NCBI RefSeq assembly: GCF_009827445.1
Contig: NZ_WTYI01000001.1
Location: forward strand, 1,020,381 to 1,084,380
From: Qipengyuania aquimaris
GTDB taxonomy: Bacteria > Pseudomonadota > Alphaproteobacteria > Sphingomonadales > Sphingomonadaceae
DNA: 64,000 nucleotides
Reading direction: 5' to 3'
Shown: positions 16,492-27,921 of the stretch, piece by piece
How the letters are laid out: every line of letters begins with the position of its first letter
Position numbering within the stretch: position 1 is the stretch's first letter
The notes under the pieces: generated by a model
Seen by the model: the letters and a program-made list of their open reading frames with translations, nothing else
Databases searched by the model: none
What the model was told of the DNA's origin: nothing
Position numbers and translations under genes: made by a program

Positions 16492-17232
16492 ATGACCAAG
16501 ACGGCAAAACTTTATCGGATGGTGATGGACAAGCATGTCTGTCCCTACGGCATCAAGTCGAAATACCTGCTCGAAAGCGAAGGGTATGAGGTGGAAGACC
16601 ACCACCTCACCACCCGCGAAGAGACTGACGCGTTCAAGGCGGAGCACGGGGTCCAGACGACCCCGCAGACCTTCATCGACGGCAAGCGCATCGGGGGTCA
16701 CGAAGACCTGCGCCGTTTCTTCAATCGCAAGGTCAAGGAAAAGGGCGAGACGAGCTATCAGCCCGTGATTGCGGTCTTTGCAGTCGCTGCGGGCCTCGCC
16801 TTGGCCATGAGCATGTTCGTCTACGGATCGCCCGTCACGGTGCGCGGTGCGGAATGGTTCGTCGCATTCTCAATGGCGATGCTGGCCATGCTCAAGCTGC
16901 AGGATGTCGAACAGTTTTCGAGCATGTTCGTCGGTTACGACCTGCTCGGTCGTCGCTTCGTCCCCTACGCCTATGCCTATCCATTTCTGGAGGCGTTGAC
17001 GGCAATCCTGATGGCAGGCCGCCTGTTACCGGCTGTCTCGGTTCCTATCGCCTTATTCATCGGCACAGTGGGTGCGGTCAGCGTGTTCTACGCCGTCTAC
17101 ATCCAGAAGCGCGAGATCAAATGCGCCTGCGTGGGCGGCAGCGGCAATGTGCCGCTCGGCTTCGTTTCGCTCACCGAAAACGTTGCCATGATGGGCATGG
17201 GCATTTGGATGTTGCTTCGCCCCGCCCTGTGA
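16492..17232 (+). CDS. Glutaredoxin fused to a MauE/DoxX-like redox membrane domain
   Basis: A 246-residue fusion. Residues 1-75 are a glutaredoxin domain: the active site is CPYG rather than CPYC, and TTPQTFIDGKRIGGHEDL carries the cis-Pro and the glutathione-binding Gly-Gly region. After a short linker come about four transmembrane helices of the MauE/DoxX type, with a second cysteine site IKCACVGGSGNVPLG near residue 205 before the last helix. This suggests passage of thiol or electron equivalents across the inner membrane. The ATG at 16492 was chosen. A CsoR-like palindrome in the promoter links it to copper, nickel or persulfide stress. The enzymatic role is inference. Confidence 0.85.
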   Translation: MTKTAKLYRMVMDKHVCPYGIKSKYLLESEGYEVEDHHLTTREETDAFKAEHGVQTTPQTFIDGKRIGGHEDLRRFFNRKVKEKGETSYQPVIAVFAVAAGLALAMSMFVYGSPVTVRGAEWFVAFSMAMLAMLKLQDVEQFSSMFVGYDLLGRRFVPYAYAYPFLEALTAILMAGRLLPAVSVPIALFIGTVGAVSVFYAVYIQKREIKCACVGGSGNVPLGFVSLTENVAMMGMGIWMLLRPAL

Positions 17233-17247
17233 TCCAGACGGTCAGGC

Positions 17248-17706
17248 ATGAAATTCTACGAAGACATCCAGGTCGGCGACCGCCGCGAATTCGGCCACTA
17301 CGAAGTCACGCGCGAAGAGGTGATGGACTTTGCCCGCAAGTACGATCCGCAGCCGTTCCATCTCGATGACGATGCGGCCGCGGCAACGCATTTCGGTCGG
17401 CTTTCGGCGAGCGGGTGGCACACCTGCAGCATGACGATGGCCATGATGGTCGAGAACATGAAGACCGAGAAATCGGCCGGTCTCGGCTCTCCAGGCGTCG
17501 ACCAGCTGCGCTGGAAAAAGCCGGTCTATCCGGGCGACACCTTGCGTTGCGAGACCGAGATCATCGAGAAACGCCGCAGTGCTTCACGACCCGAGATGGG
17601 CATCTTCAAAAGCCGAATTCGCACCTTCAACCAGAATGGCGACATGGTGCTGGAGATGGTGTCCAACGCCCTGATCGCGACCCGCGAACCCGGCGGATCG
17701 GACTAG
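17248..17706 (+). CDS. MaoC-family dehydratase (hotdog fold)
   Basis: A 152-residue single hotdog domain of the MaoC/(R)-specific enoyl-CoA hydratase family, which adds water to trans-2-enoyl-CoA or related CoA esters. The catalytic Asp-His pair fits DPQPFHLDD (near residue 33), followed by the substrate-loop region FGRLSASGWHT. VDQLRWKKPVYPGDTL (near 85) is the usual strand after the hotdog helix. The true acyl substrate cannot be read from sequence. It starts 15 bases after the glutaredoxin-MauE gene and may be cotranscribed; it is convergent with a lipoprotein gene, the two stop codons being one base apart. Confidence 0.9.
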   Translation: MKFYEDIQVGDRREFGHYEVTREEVMDFARKYDPQPFHLDDDAAAATHFGRLSASGWHTCSMTMAMMVENMKTEKSAGLGSPGVDQLRWKKPVYPGDTLRCETEIIEKRRSASRPEMGIFKSRIRTFNQNGDMVLEMVSNALIATREPGGSD

Positions 17707-17707
17707 A

Positions 17708-18204
17708 TCACGCCCCGCACTGCGTTGTGCCGCTCTCGCGGTAGACCACACGGTCCTGCGCATCCCTGATGGTGAGCACGGACGGGTAGTCGATCGTCTC
17801 GTCACCCGACTGCTTCCCGGCGTCCTCGTCGATTTCGAGCCGCATGGAATAGGCCAACCCGCTGTATTTCTCGCGGCCAAGGTAAGGCAGCTCCTTGCTG
17901 CCGGCATCCGCCGCCATGCGGATGATTTCGTTTTCCCGTTTGAAGTAACCGGCGTCGGACTGGGCCACGGCAATGGCAATCCCGCCCGCGCTGCCTGAAT
18001 TCGGCAGGACATTGCACCCTGCACCGAACATGTCGGCGTTTTCGACATCCGCGAAAGTGATCACGCCAAGAGCGAGCTCTTCGGGCGGCGGTTCCTGGTT
18101 CGCCTCCACCTCGGCGACAGCCCTTGCATCAGCAGCGGCCTTCTGTGCCGGCGTCGGGCCGCAAGCCGCGAGGACTAGTGGCGCAATCGCGATAATCCAG
18201 CGCA

Positions 18205-18205
<1 letters not shown>
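17708..18205 (-). CDS. Hypothetical lipoprotein downstream of mutL
   Basis: A 165-residue protein that I do not recognise. It has a lipobox (LAAC, residues 12-15 of MRWIIAIAPLVLAAC), a short proline-rich linker (EANQEPPPEE) and a compact domain with two cysteines (GAGCNVLPN and TTQCGA), compatible with a disulfide in the periplasm. The start ATG at 18205 shares one base with the mutL stop (TGATG), so it should be translated from the mutL message. The link to mismatch repair is probably positional only. Confidence 0.75.
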
Positions 18206-21246
<3,041 letters not shown>

Positions 21247-21260
21247 GGAAGGCTTAGGAT

Positions 21261-22151
21261 ATGGCGCCGAGCGGCACACGGCGCTCGAGCTATTCGCGGC
21301 GGGCGCAGTACAATCTCTTCACCGGCTATATCATCGCCGGGATCGGTGCCCTCATCGGCGCCGTACTGCTTGGCCTATCGTTCTTCCAGCCCAGCTTTTT
21401 CGGCGGACCGCGCTCGGCTGCGCAGGATGCGGTCAGCCCGGCTACCGAAACCGCGGCAACCGTCCGGACCAGCAGCAAGTCGCTGTGGGATTCCATCAGC
21501 GGTTACTATCGTGCCGGGTCCAAGAACGCCGAACTCAAGCGCGAGATGGAACTGGCCCGCATCCGGCTGGAAGAAGCGGAAGCGGTTCGTCAAGAAAACG
21601 TGCGCCTGAAAGGCTTGCTGGACCTGCAGGACCAGGAACGCACGCCGGTGGCGGTCGCGCGCCTGATCGGCTCGACCGCTTCGAGCACTCGCCGCTTCGC
21701 CTATGTGGGTGCAGGCGAGGATGACGGCGTGGAGGTCGGCATGCCCGTCCGTTCACCACGCGGTGTGGTCGGACGCATCCTTGAGACCGGCAGCGATTCC
21801 TCCCGCGTGCTCCTGCTAACAGACAGCGAAAGCGTACTGCCTGTGCGCCGAGCAGGGGACGAGGTCGTCGCCTTCGCAGAAGGTCGCGGCGACAGCCTCC
21901 TGCGGATCAAGCTCATAAACCTCGGCATCAATCCTCTCGAAGTGGGCGATCTCTTCGTAACCTCCGGCGCGGGCGGCTATTATCCTCCCGGCATCGCTGT
22001 CGCCATCGTGACCGAACTGACCGACGATGGCGGGGTCGCCCGCATCGTCAGCGATCCCGCAGCGACGGATTTCGTTGCGATAGAACCGATCTTCGAACCC
22101 GACGCAGCCAGCGGTGCGACGACCCCGGTCGAAGAGGAGTTGACCGACTGA
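21261..22151 (+). CDS. mreC: Rod shape-determining protein MreC
   Basis: Bitopic inner-membrane protein whose periplasmic beta-domains scaffold the elongasome. The 296-residue protein has a transmembrane helix at about 22-42 (YIIAGIGALIGAVLLGLSFF), a coiled coil at about 85-120 (NAELKREMELARIRLEEAEA), then the paired beta-barrel region with MPVRSPRGVVGRILE and VGDLFVTSGAGGYYPPGI. The C-terminal tail is acidic (ATTPVEEELTD). It starts 14 bases after mreB and shares one base with the start of mreD. Confidence 0.96.
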   Translation: MAPSGTRRSSYSRRAQYNLFTGYIIAGIGALIGAVLLGLSFFQPSFFGGPRSAAQDAVSPATETAATVRTSSKSLWDSISGYYRAGSKNAELKREMELARIRLEEAEAVRQENVRLKGLLDLQDQERTPVAVARLIGSTASSTRRFAYVGAGEDDGVEVGMPVRSPRGVVGRILETGSDSSRVLLLTDSESVLPVRRAGDEVVAFAEGRGDSLLRIKLINLGINPLEVGDLFVTSGAGGYYPPGIAVAIVTELTDDGGVARIVSDPAATDFVAIEPIFEPDAASGATTPVEEELTD

Positions 22152-22702
22152 TGGAGCGGATGGAGCCGCGCGCCCGTAGCGATGCCTATGGCAGCCGCAT
22201 CAATCGTTCGCATTCCCCCCTGCTTGCCAATGTGATCCCGTGGCTTTCGATCCTGCTGGGTTCGCTGCTGCCCGTCTTCGCGATTGCGGCCGCCCTTCCG
22301 ATGGTCCCACCGCTCGGATTCCTGACCCTGTTGGCCTGGCGTCTTGTCCGGCCGGGCCTCCTGCCGGTGTGGGCCGGTTTTCCACTCGGCCTGTTCGATG
22401 ATCTCTTCAGCGGCCAGCCATTCGGCTTCGCGATACTGCTGTGGTCGATGACCATGCTCGTGATCGAGTTCGTCGAGCTCCGCCTTCCCTGGAGAGCGTT
22501 CTGGCAGGACTGGTTCACGGCCGGTTTACTGGTCGTGGTGTATCTCCTCGCCGGCTGGCTCCTGAGCGGTGCGACCCCGACCTTGCCGGCTCTTGTTGCC
22601 CTGATCCCGCAGTTGCTAATGTCCGTCCTGATGTTCCCTATCGTCGCGCGTATCGTGGCCCGTCTCGACAGGCTGCGGCTGATGCGCTGGAAGCGGGTCT
22701 GA
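22151..22702 (+). CDS. mreD: Rod shape-determining protein MreD
   Basis: Small polytopic membrane component of the elongasome. The 183-residue product has about five hydrophobic segments; PVWAGFPLGLFDDLFSGQPF is the typical MreD loop (near residue 75). Its ATG overlaps the mreC stop by one base and its TGA overlaps the mrdA ATG by one base, so translation of the three genes is coupled. Sequence conservation in MreD is low, but hydropathy, the GLFDDLFSG motif and position make the call firm. A start at the second methionine is also possible. Confidence 0.93.
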   Translation: MERMEPRARSDAYGSRINRSHSPLLANVIPWLSILLGSLLPVFAIAAALPMVPPLGFLTLLAWRLVRPGLLPVWAGFPLGLFDDLFSGQPFGFAILLWSMTMLVIEFVELRLPWRAFWQDWFTAGLLVVVYLLAGWLLSGATPTLPALVALIPQLLMSVLMFPIVARIVARLDRLRLMRWKRV

Positions 22703-24846
22703 TGGGGATTTTCTCACGCCGGAGCGGTATTAGCCGTCGCACGAAGGATCTGGTCAGCCAGACCACTCTCGAAAACGCGTTCGACCGCCGCACGTTCGTG
22801 ATCGCTGCCGGAATGGGTGGCCTGGGCACGATCCTGGCGGCGCGCATGGCGTATATCGCCATCGCGGAGAACGAGCGCTGGGTCCTCGAGTCGGAAAGCA
22901 ACCGCGTAAACCTGTCGCTGATCCCACCGCGCAGGGGCTGGATCCTCGATCGCAATGGCGCCCCGCTGGCATCGAACCGTGCGGATTTCCGCGTCGATGT
23001 GATCCCGGACCGGATGAACGATCCGGAAAAGACCATCGAGGAACTCGCGAAAATCCTCGATCTCGAAGCGACCACGATTGCCGATATCACCAAGCGGATT
23101 GACGATGCGCGCGGCTTCCAACCGATCGAGGTTGCGACCGGCCTCGACTACGATCAGTTCGCGGCGATCAGCGTGCGCCTGCCCGATTTGCCGGGCGTCG
23201 TTCCGCAGCGGGGTTTCTCGCGCTTTTACCCCACCGGCCCCAGCGTAGGGCATCTCATCGGTTACGTGGGGCCTGCCTCTGCGGAGGAATACGAAGAAAA
23301 TCCCGATCCCATCCTGATCACTCCCGGCTACAAGATCGGCAAGGATGCGCTTGAAAAGCAGTTCGAGCAGGATCTGAGAGGCGAACCAGGGGCGCGCCGC
23401 GTCGAGGTTACCGCCTCGGGCAGGATCGTGCGGGACCTCGAAACGCGCGAAGATATCCAGGGCGATCCGGTTCGCCTGACCATCGATGGTCCCTTGCAGG
23501 ATTACGCCGCCCGCCGCATCGGACTGGAAAGCGGGTCCTGCGTGGTCATGGACTGCGAAACCGGCGATGTCCTGTGCATGGCATCCATGCCCAGTTTCGA
23601 TCCCAACAGCTTCTCGGCTGGGATTGGCCGAGTCGAATATTCCATGCTCCGCGATGACGAGCGGGTTCCCTTGCGCAACAAGGTCCTGAAAGGACTGTAC
23701 CCGCCCGGTTCCACAGTAAAACCAATGCATTGCATGGCCTTCCTCGATGCAGGTGTGAAGCCGGAAGAATCCATCATGTGCAATGGCGGGCGGCGCATTG
23801 GCAATCGCTTCTTCAATTGCTGGAGCAATCACGGCCGCGTCGACATGGCCAAGGCGATCTACCAGAGCTGCGACAGCTATTTTTATCACTTTGCCCAGCA
23901 GATCGGTTTTGCGAAAGTGGCGGAATGGGCGAAGAAAATGGGGCTCGGCGAGGAGTTCGATCTCCCCGTGACGAGCCAGTTTTACGGCACCGTCCCCTCG
24001 CCCGCCTGGAAAGAACGCAAGTTCGAACGGGAGTGGCAACCCTTCGACACCGTGAACTCCTCGATTGGCCAGGGCTATTACCTTACAAATCCGCTGCAAC
24101 TGGCGGTAATGGCGGCCCGCCTCGCCACTGGTGACCGTGTCCTGCCTCGCCTGCGTCTGACCGATGACAAGCCCAAATTCGAACATTTCGACTTCAGCCC
24201 GGAAGAGATCGGGTACGTCCGCCAGGCGATGAGCGATACCGTAAACGGCCCAGGCACCGCAGGACGCGCGCGCCTGCCGTTCGACGACATCCTGATGGCC
24301 GGCAAGACCGGTACGGCCCAGGTCGTGTCGCTTAGCGTCTCCGACGGCCGGACCGGACCATGGAAATACCGTGACCACGGACTCTTCGTCTTTTTCGCGC
24401 CCTTCGATAAACCGAAATATGCCGGCGCAGTCGTCATCGAACATGGTGGCGGTTCGGGCGCGGCCTATCCGATCGCCCGCGACGTGATGACCTTCATGTT
24501 CGATCCCGCGAAAGGTATCGAGGCTCTGCGCGCGCTGGAAGAACAGTGGGGCGGCACCGCGCAGGAACGTCTCGATGCCAAATACCGTGCCTATGCGGCA
24601 GCCAGCGGCGAGGCGGTTCCGCCAGTCCCCACGCGCGACGAGGATATTTTCGACCAAGTCGAGGCAGAAGCGCGGGTCGCAGCGCGGCAGCCAGAGCAAC
24701 TTGCGGAGGAGGCAATCCAGCCTCGGGTCGACACGCGGACCGCGCAAGAGGTGCAGGAAGCATCGCCCCCTCCCCAAGCCGTGCCGACGCCGACAAACAT
24801 CCCCTCGCCTGATCCGGCCGACGTTCCGGGTGCAATTCCGGAATGA
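22702..24846 (+). CDS. mrdA: Penicillin-binding protein 2 (peptidoglycan transpeptidase)
   Basis: Class B PBP that cross-links peptidoglycan during cell elongation, paired with RodA. The 714-residue protein has a membrane anchor near residues 30-50, a pedestal domain with PPRRGWILDRNGAPLASNRA (near 75), and the transpeptidase domain with GSTVK (active Ser near 336), SCDSYFYHFA and KTGTAQVV (KTG near 535). The C-terminal tail after about 640 is long, acidic and proline-rich (ASPPPQAVPTPTNIPSPDPA) and probably disordered. The start MGIFSRRSG overlaps mreD by one base. Confidence 0.96.
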   Translation: MGIFSRRSGISRRTKDLVSQTTLENAFDRRTFVIAAGMGGLGTILAARMAYIAIAENERWVLESESNRVNLSLIPPRRGWILDRNGAPLASNRADFRVDVIPDRMNDPEKTIEELAKILDLEATTIADITKRIDDARGFQPIEVATGLDYDQFAAISVRLPDLPGVVPQRGFSRFYPTGPSVGHLIGYVGPASAEEYEENPDPILITPGYKIGKDALEKQFEQDLRGEPGARRVEVTASGRIVRDLETREDIQGDPVRLTIDGPLQDYAARRIGLESGSCVVMDCETGDVLCMASMPSFDPNSFSAGIGRVEYSMLRDDERVPLRNKVLKGLYPPGSTVKPMHCMAFLDAGVKPEESIMCNGGRRIGNRFFNCWSNHGRVDMAKAIYQSCDSYFYHFAQQIGFAKVAEWAKKMGLGEEFDLPVTSQFYGTVPSPAWKERKFEREWQPFDTVNSSIGQGYYLTNPLQLAVMAARLATGDRVLPRLRLTDDKPKFEHFDFSPEEIGYVRQAMSDTVNGPGTAGRARLPFDDILMAGKTGTAQVVSLSVSDGRTGPWKYRDHGLFVFFAPFDKPKYAGAVVIEHGGGSGAAYPIARDVMTFMFDPAKGIEALRALEEQWGGTAQERLDAKYRAYAAASGEAVPPVPTRDEDIFDQVEAEARVAARQPEQLAEEAIQPRVDTRTAQEVQEASPPPQAVPTPTNIPSPDPADVPGAIPE

Positions 24847-25961
24847 GCAGCATCGTCCCAGCACCGGTAGCGCGCCAGCCCTGGCAGATGCTTTTTCCGC
24901 TGTTCGGCCTGATTGCCTTCGGCGCGCTGGTGCTAACCTCGGCGGCGGCTGGCGATTTTTCGCGCTATGCCGAATCGCATCTCGTCAGGTTCGGGATTTT
25001 CTTCGTAGCGGCGATTGTCATCTCGCGGTTTTCCAAGGACCTGGTGAAGTTTTTTGCTTATCCGGGATATGTCGTCGTCCTGCTGTTGCTCATGGCCGTG
25101 GAGATCATGGGTACGCTGGGCGGAGGTAGCCAACGCTGGCTCGAAGTCGGTCCCATACGCATCCAGCCCTCCGAGCTTATGAAGCCGGCGGTCGTCGTGG
25201 CGCTTGCCCGTTTCTATGAAAGCCTGCCAGTCGGAGTGATCCCCACCTGGCGCGCGCTCATTCCGGCAGGTGCCATAATCGCCTTGCCGATGGCGTTCGT
25301 TCTCTTGCAGCCCGATCTCGGCACATCGCTCGCCATTGCTTTTGGCGGGGGCTTGGTGATGCTGTTTGCAGGTTTGCCGCTCAGATGGTTCATTATGGCT
25401 GGCGCGGCCGGGCTGGCAGCGATCCCCCTTGCCTTTTTCTTCGCGCTCAAGCCCTACCAGCAAGATCGCGTAACGACATTTCTCGATCCCGAAAGCGACC
25501 CTCTTGGCGAGGGCTACCAGATTACCCAGTCGAAGATCGCGATCGGATCCGGCGGCCTGTTCGGCAAGGGTTTCAACGAAGGCTCTCAAAGCCACCTCAA
25601 CTACCTGCCAGAACCGCACACAGACTTCGTCTTCGCGACGATGGCCGAAGAATGGGGCTTTGCCGGCGGCCTGTTCGTCATCGGCGCCTTTGCAATTATC
25701 CTGGGCTGGGGCTTCAAGGTCGCGCGCAACAGTGCGGACCGCTTTGGGAAGCTGCTGGCGGCAGGCATGACTGCGACGATTTTCTTCTACGTCGCGATCA
25801 ACCTGATGATGGTCATGGGCCTTGCCCCGGTCGTCGGAATCCCCCTTCCCTTCGTCAGTCATGGCGGCAGTTCCATGATGACGAACATGATCTGTATCGG
25901 CATCCTCATGATGGTTCACCGGTGGAACCTGGACGCGCCGAAACGCGGGTTGATGGCCTGA
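24843..25961 (+). CDS. rodA: Peptidoglycan glycosyltransferase RodA
   Basis: SEDS-family membrane polymerase that makes glycan strands with PBP2. The 372-residue protein has about ten transmembrane segments and the SEDS landmarks GGGSQRWLEVGPIRIQPSEL (near residue 100), QPDLGTSLAIAFGG (near 158), the catalytic-loop region LNYLPEPHTDFVFATMAEEW (near 252) and GIPLPFVSHGGSSMM (near 333). ATGA overlap with mrdA couples the two. It is the last gene of the mre operon; a GC-rich palindrome without a T-run follows at 26011-26025. Confidence 0.97.
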   Translation: MSSIVPAPVARQPWQMLFPLFGLIAFGALVLTSAAAGDFSRYAESHLVRFGIFFVAAIVISRFSKDLVKFFAYPGYVVVLLLLMAVEIMGTLGGGSQRWLEVGPIRIQPSELMKPAVVVALARFYESLPVGVIPTWRALIPAGAIIALPMAFVLLQPDLGTSLAIAFGGGLVMLFAGLPLRWFIMAGAAGLAAIPLAFFFALKPYQQDRVTTFLDPESDPLGEGYQITQSKIAIGSGGLFGKGFNEGSQSHLNYLPEPHTDFVFATMAEEWGFAGGLFVIGAFAIILGWGFKVARNSADRFGKLLAAGMTATIFFYVAINLMMVMGLAPVVGIPLPFVSHGGSSMMTNMICIGILMMVHRWNLDAPKRGLMA

Positions 25962-26010
25962 TTGCGATTTAGGTCTTTTATTCCGAACGACAGCCGCTAT
26001 ATGAGCGCCT

Positions 26011-26025
26011 CCCCCGAGTCGGGGG
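26011..26025. repeat. GC palindrome between rodA and tRNA-Lys
   Basis: CCCCCGA-G-TCGGGGG is a perfect 7-base inverted repeat around a single base. It lacks the T-run of an intrinsic terminator. A TATATG at 25998-26003 just before it might be a -10 box for the tRNA, but no convincing -35 is visible. Confidence 0.3.
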
Positions 26026-26068
26026 CCGCCCGCACCACCGGGCCGGAGCGCGGGCAGACCGTGAGAGT

Positions 26069-26144
<76 letters not shown>

Positions 26145-26218
26145 TTTCCCACCCTATCGACATAGCGAATTAATCATCGCGTTTGCCCGCGCAGACCATT
26201 CACGTGTGCGCCGCAAAT

Positions 26219-26247
26219 TTGACATCACATTTGAATGTGATTAGGCG
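26219..26247 (+). promoter_or_regulatory. ribB promoter with a perfect palindrome in the spacer
   Basis: A consensus TTGACA -35 (26219-26224) is followed at once by ATCACATT-TG-AATGTGAT (26224-26241), a perfect 8-base inverted repeat. The -10 would fall at about 26242-26247 (TAGGCG, weak), so transcription would begin at or just before the ATG at 26254. A protein on the palindrome would cover the promoter. The ribB product has its own N-terminal helix-turn-helix, so self-regulation is possible but unproven. No FMN riboswitch fits in this short leader. Confidence 0.55.
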
Positions 26248-26253
26248 AGCGAC

Positions 26254-27492
26254 ATGAACACAATCGAGAAAGTCCGCACCCTCGTATCCCAAGGCCTGAT
26301 GACCCGTGCCGGTCTGGCCCGCGCCGCAGGTTTGCACGCCAATACCTTGCGCGATTGCACCGACGACAGCTGGAACCCCACTGCCGACACCCTGGCCAAG
26401 CTGGAAGCATTCCTCGAGGCGAATGACGAGACGCCTGTCATTGTCGGCGCGGAAGAGATCATCGACGAAGCGCGCAATGGCCGGATGTTCATCCTCGTCG
26501 ATGACGAAGATCGCGAAAACGAAGGCGACCTCATCATTCCCGCACAAATGGCGACGCCCAACGCCATCAATTTCATGGCCACCCACGGTCGCGGTCTCAT
26601 CTGCCTCTCGCTGGATCGCAAGCGCGTGGAGGAACTCGGCCTCGAGCCCATGAGCCGCGACAATCGCGAGAGCATGCAGACGGCCTTCACCACCTCGATC
26701 GAGGCCAAGACCGGCGTCACCACCGGCATCAGCGCGGCCGACCGCTCGCGCACGGTTTCGGTCGCCATCGACGCCACCAAGGGCCCCGACGATATCGTGA
26801 CCCCGGGTCACGTTTTTCCTCTCACTGCGCGTGATGGCGGGGTGTTGGTTCGCGCCGGTCACACGGAAGCGGCCGTCGACATCTCCCGCCTCGCCGGCCT
26901 CAACCCCTCGGGCGTGATCTGCGAGATCATGAACGAGGATGGCACCATGTCCCGGCTGGACGACCTGGTGACCTTCGCGCGCAAGCACGACATGAAGATC
27001 GGCACGATCCGCGATCTGATCGAATACCGTATGCGTCACGACCATCTGGTCGAGCGGATCGCCGAGGACACGTTCGAGTCCGACTATGGCGGCGACTGGA
27101 AAATGCTGACCTATCGCAACACGGTCGATGGCAGCGAATCCTATGTCCTGCAAAAGGGCGACGTGAAGGAAGGCGAAGCCACTCTCACGCGCGTGCACCC
27201 CATCTCGATCTTCGACGATGTGCTGGGCAAGCCGGGACCGCGCAAACGTACCCTGCAGCGGGCCATGCAGGCCGTAGGCGAGCATGGTTCGGGCATCATC
27301 GTCATCATTACCGGTAGGCCGGCAAGCGGCTACGGCGAAAACGAAGCCCAGCGCAATGTCGGTATCGGGTCGCAAATCCTTGCCGACCTGGGTGTCGAGG
27401 ACATGATCCTGCTCAGCAATTCACAACCCAATGTCGTCGCGATCGAAGGCTATGGCCTCAACATCGTCGATCACCGTCCTATTCCGGAGTAA
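26254..27492 (+). CDS. ribB: 3,4-dihydroxy-2-butanone-4-phosphate synthase with N-terminal HTH and degenerate GCHII domain
   Basis: Makes the four-carbon precursor of riboflavin from ribulose 5-phosphate. Three parts are visible in 412 residues. Residues 1-60 form a small helix-turn-helix-like domain (MTRAGLARAAGLHANTLRDC, 16-35). Residues 65-265 are the synthase, with DDEDRENEGDLIIPA, HGRGLICLSL and TPGHVFPLTARDGGV, so activity is expected. The C-terminal part resembles GTP cyclohydrolase II but the region that should hold the zinc cysteines reads TRVHPISIFDDVLG with no cysteine, so that activity is probably lost, as in RibBX-type proteins. A separate RibA would then be needed. It is followed by ribH after six bases. 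Confidence 0.93.
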   Translation: MNTIEKVRTLVSQGLMTRAGLARAAGLHANTLRDCTDDSWNPTADTLAKLEAFLEANDETPVIVGAEEIIDEARNGRMFILVDDEDRENEGDLIIPAQMATPNAINFMATHGRGLICLSLDRKRVEELGLEPMSRDNRESMQTAFTTSIEAKTGVTTGISAADRSRTVSVAIDATKGPDDIVTPGHVFPLTARDGGVLVRAGHTEAAVDISRLAGLNPSGVICEIMNEDGTMSRLDDLVTFARKHDMKIGTIRDLIEYRMRHDHLVERIAEDTFESDYGGDWKMLTYRNTVDGSESYVLQKGDVKEGEATLTRVHPISIFDDVLGKPGPRKRTLQRAMQAVGEHGSGIIVIITGRPASGYGENEAQRNVGIGSQILADLGVEDMILLSNSQPNVVAIEGYGLNIVDHRPIPE

Positions 27493-27498
27493 GCACAG

Positions 27499-27921
27499 AT
27501 GGCCAATTTCCTTATCGTCGAAGCGCGTTTCTACGACCATCTGAACGACATGCTCGTTGCAGGCGCGACTGCGGCGCTCGAAGCTGCGGGCCATTCGGTC
27601 GAAGTGCTGACCGTCCCCGGCGCTCTCGAAATTCCGGGCGCGATTTCCATGGCAGCCGACAGCGGACGCTACGACGGCTTCGTCGCTATCGGCGTAGTCA
27701 TCCGGGGCGAAACCTATCACTTCGAGATCGTTGCGGGCGAGAGCGCACGCGGGATCATGGCACTGACCATGGATGGCATCGCCATCGGTAACGGCATCAT
27801 TACCGTCGAGAACGAGGAGCAGGCGCTCGCGCGGGCCGATTCAAGCCGGAAGGACAAGGGCGGCGAGGCTGCAAAGGCAGCTATTGCCCTGCTCGAACTC
27901 CAGGGCCGGTTTGCAGGTTAG
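27499..27921 (+). CDS. ribH: 6,7-dimethyl-8-ribityllumazine synthase
   Basis: Condenses the RibB product with the ribitylamino-pyrimidine to form lumazine, the penultimate step to riboflavin. The 140-residue product shows [11 protein letters not shown] (near residue 39), the active-site [20 protein letters not shown] with its catalytic His (near 75) and [16 protein letters not shown] (near 95). It begins six bases after ribB, so the two form an operon; ribD and ribE are not here. Its TAG stop overlaps, on the opposite strand, the TAA stop of the next gene, the two sharing TTAG. Confidence 0.96.
   Translation: MANFLIVEARFYDHLNDMLVAGATAALEAAGHSVEVLTVPGALEIPGAISMAADSGRYDGFVAIGVVIRGETYHFEIVAGESARGIMALTMDGIAIGNGIITVENEEQALARADSSRKDKGGEAAKAAIALLELQGRFAG

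Noticed and set aside
22714..24864. 716-codon minus-strand frame opposite mrdA
   Set aside because: Antisense shadow of a firmly identified PBP2 with intact catalytic motifs; the reverse product has no domain I recognise.
26225..26240. CRP/FNR-type site in the ribB palindrome
   Set aside because: CRP and FNR sites read TGTGA-N6-TCACA or TTGAT-N4-ATCAA. Here the half-sites are everted (TCACA-N6-TGTGA), so the match is only to the reversed arrangement.
26145..26253. FMN riboswitch before ribB
   Set aside because: The leader is about 109 bases after the tRNA and the promoter lies within its last 35 bases, leaving no room for the conserved RFN fold; no such motif is visible.
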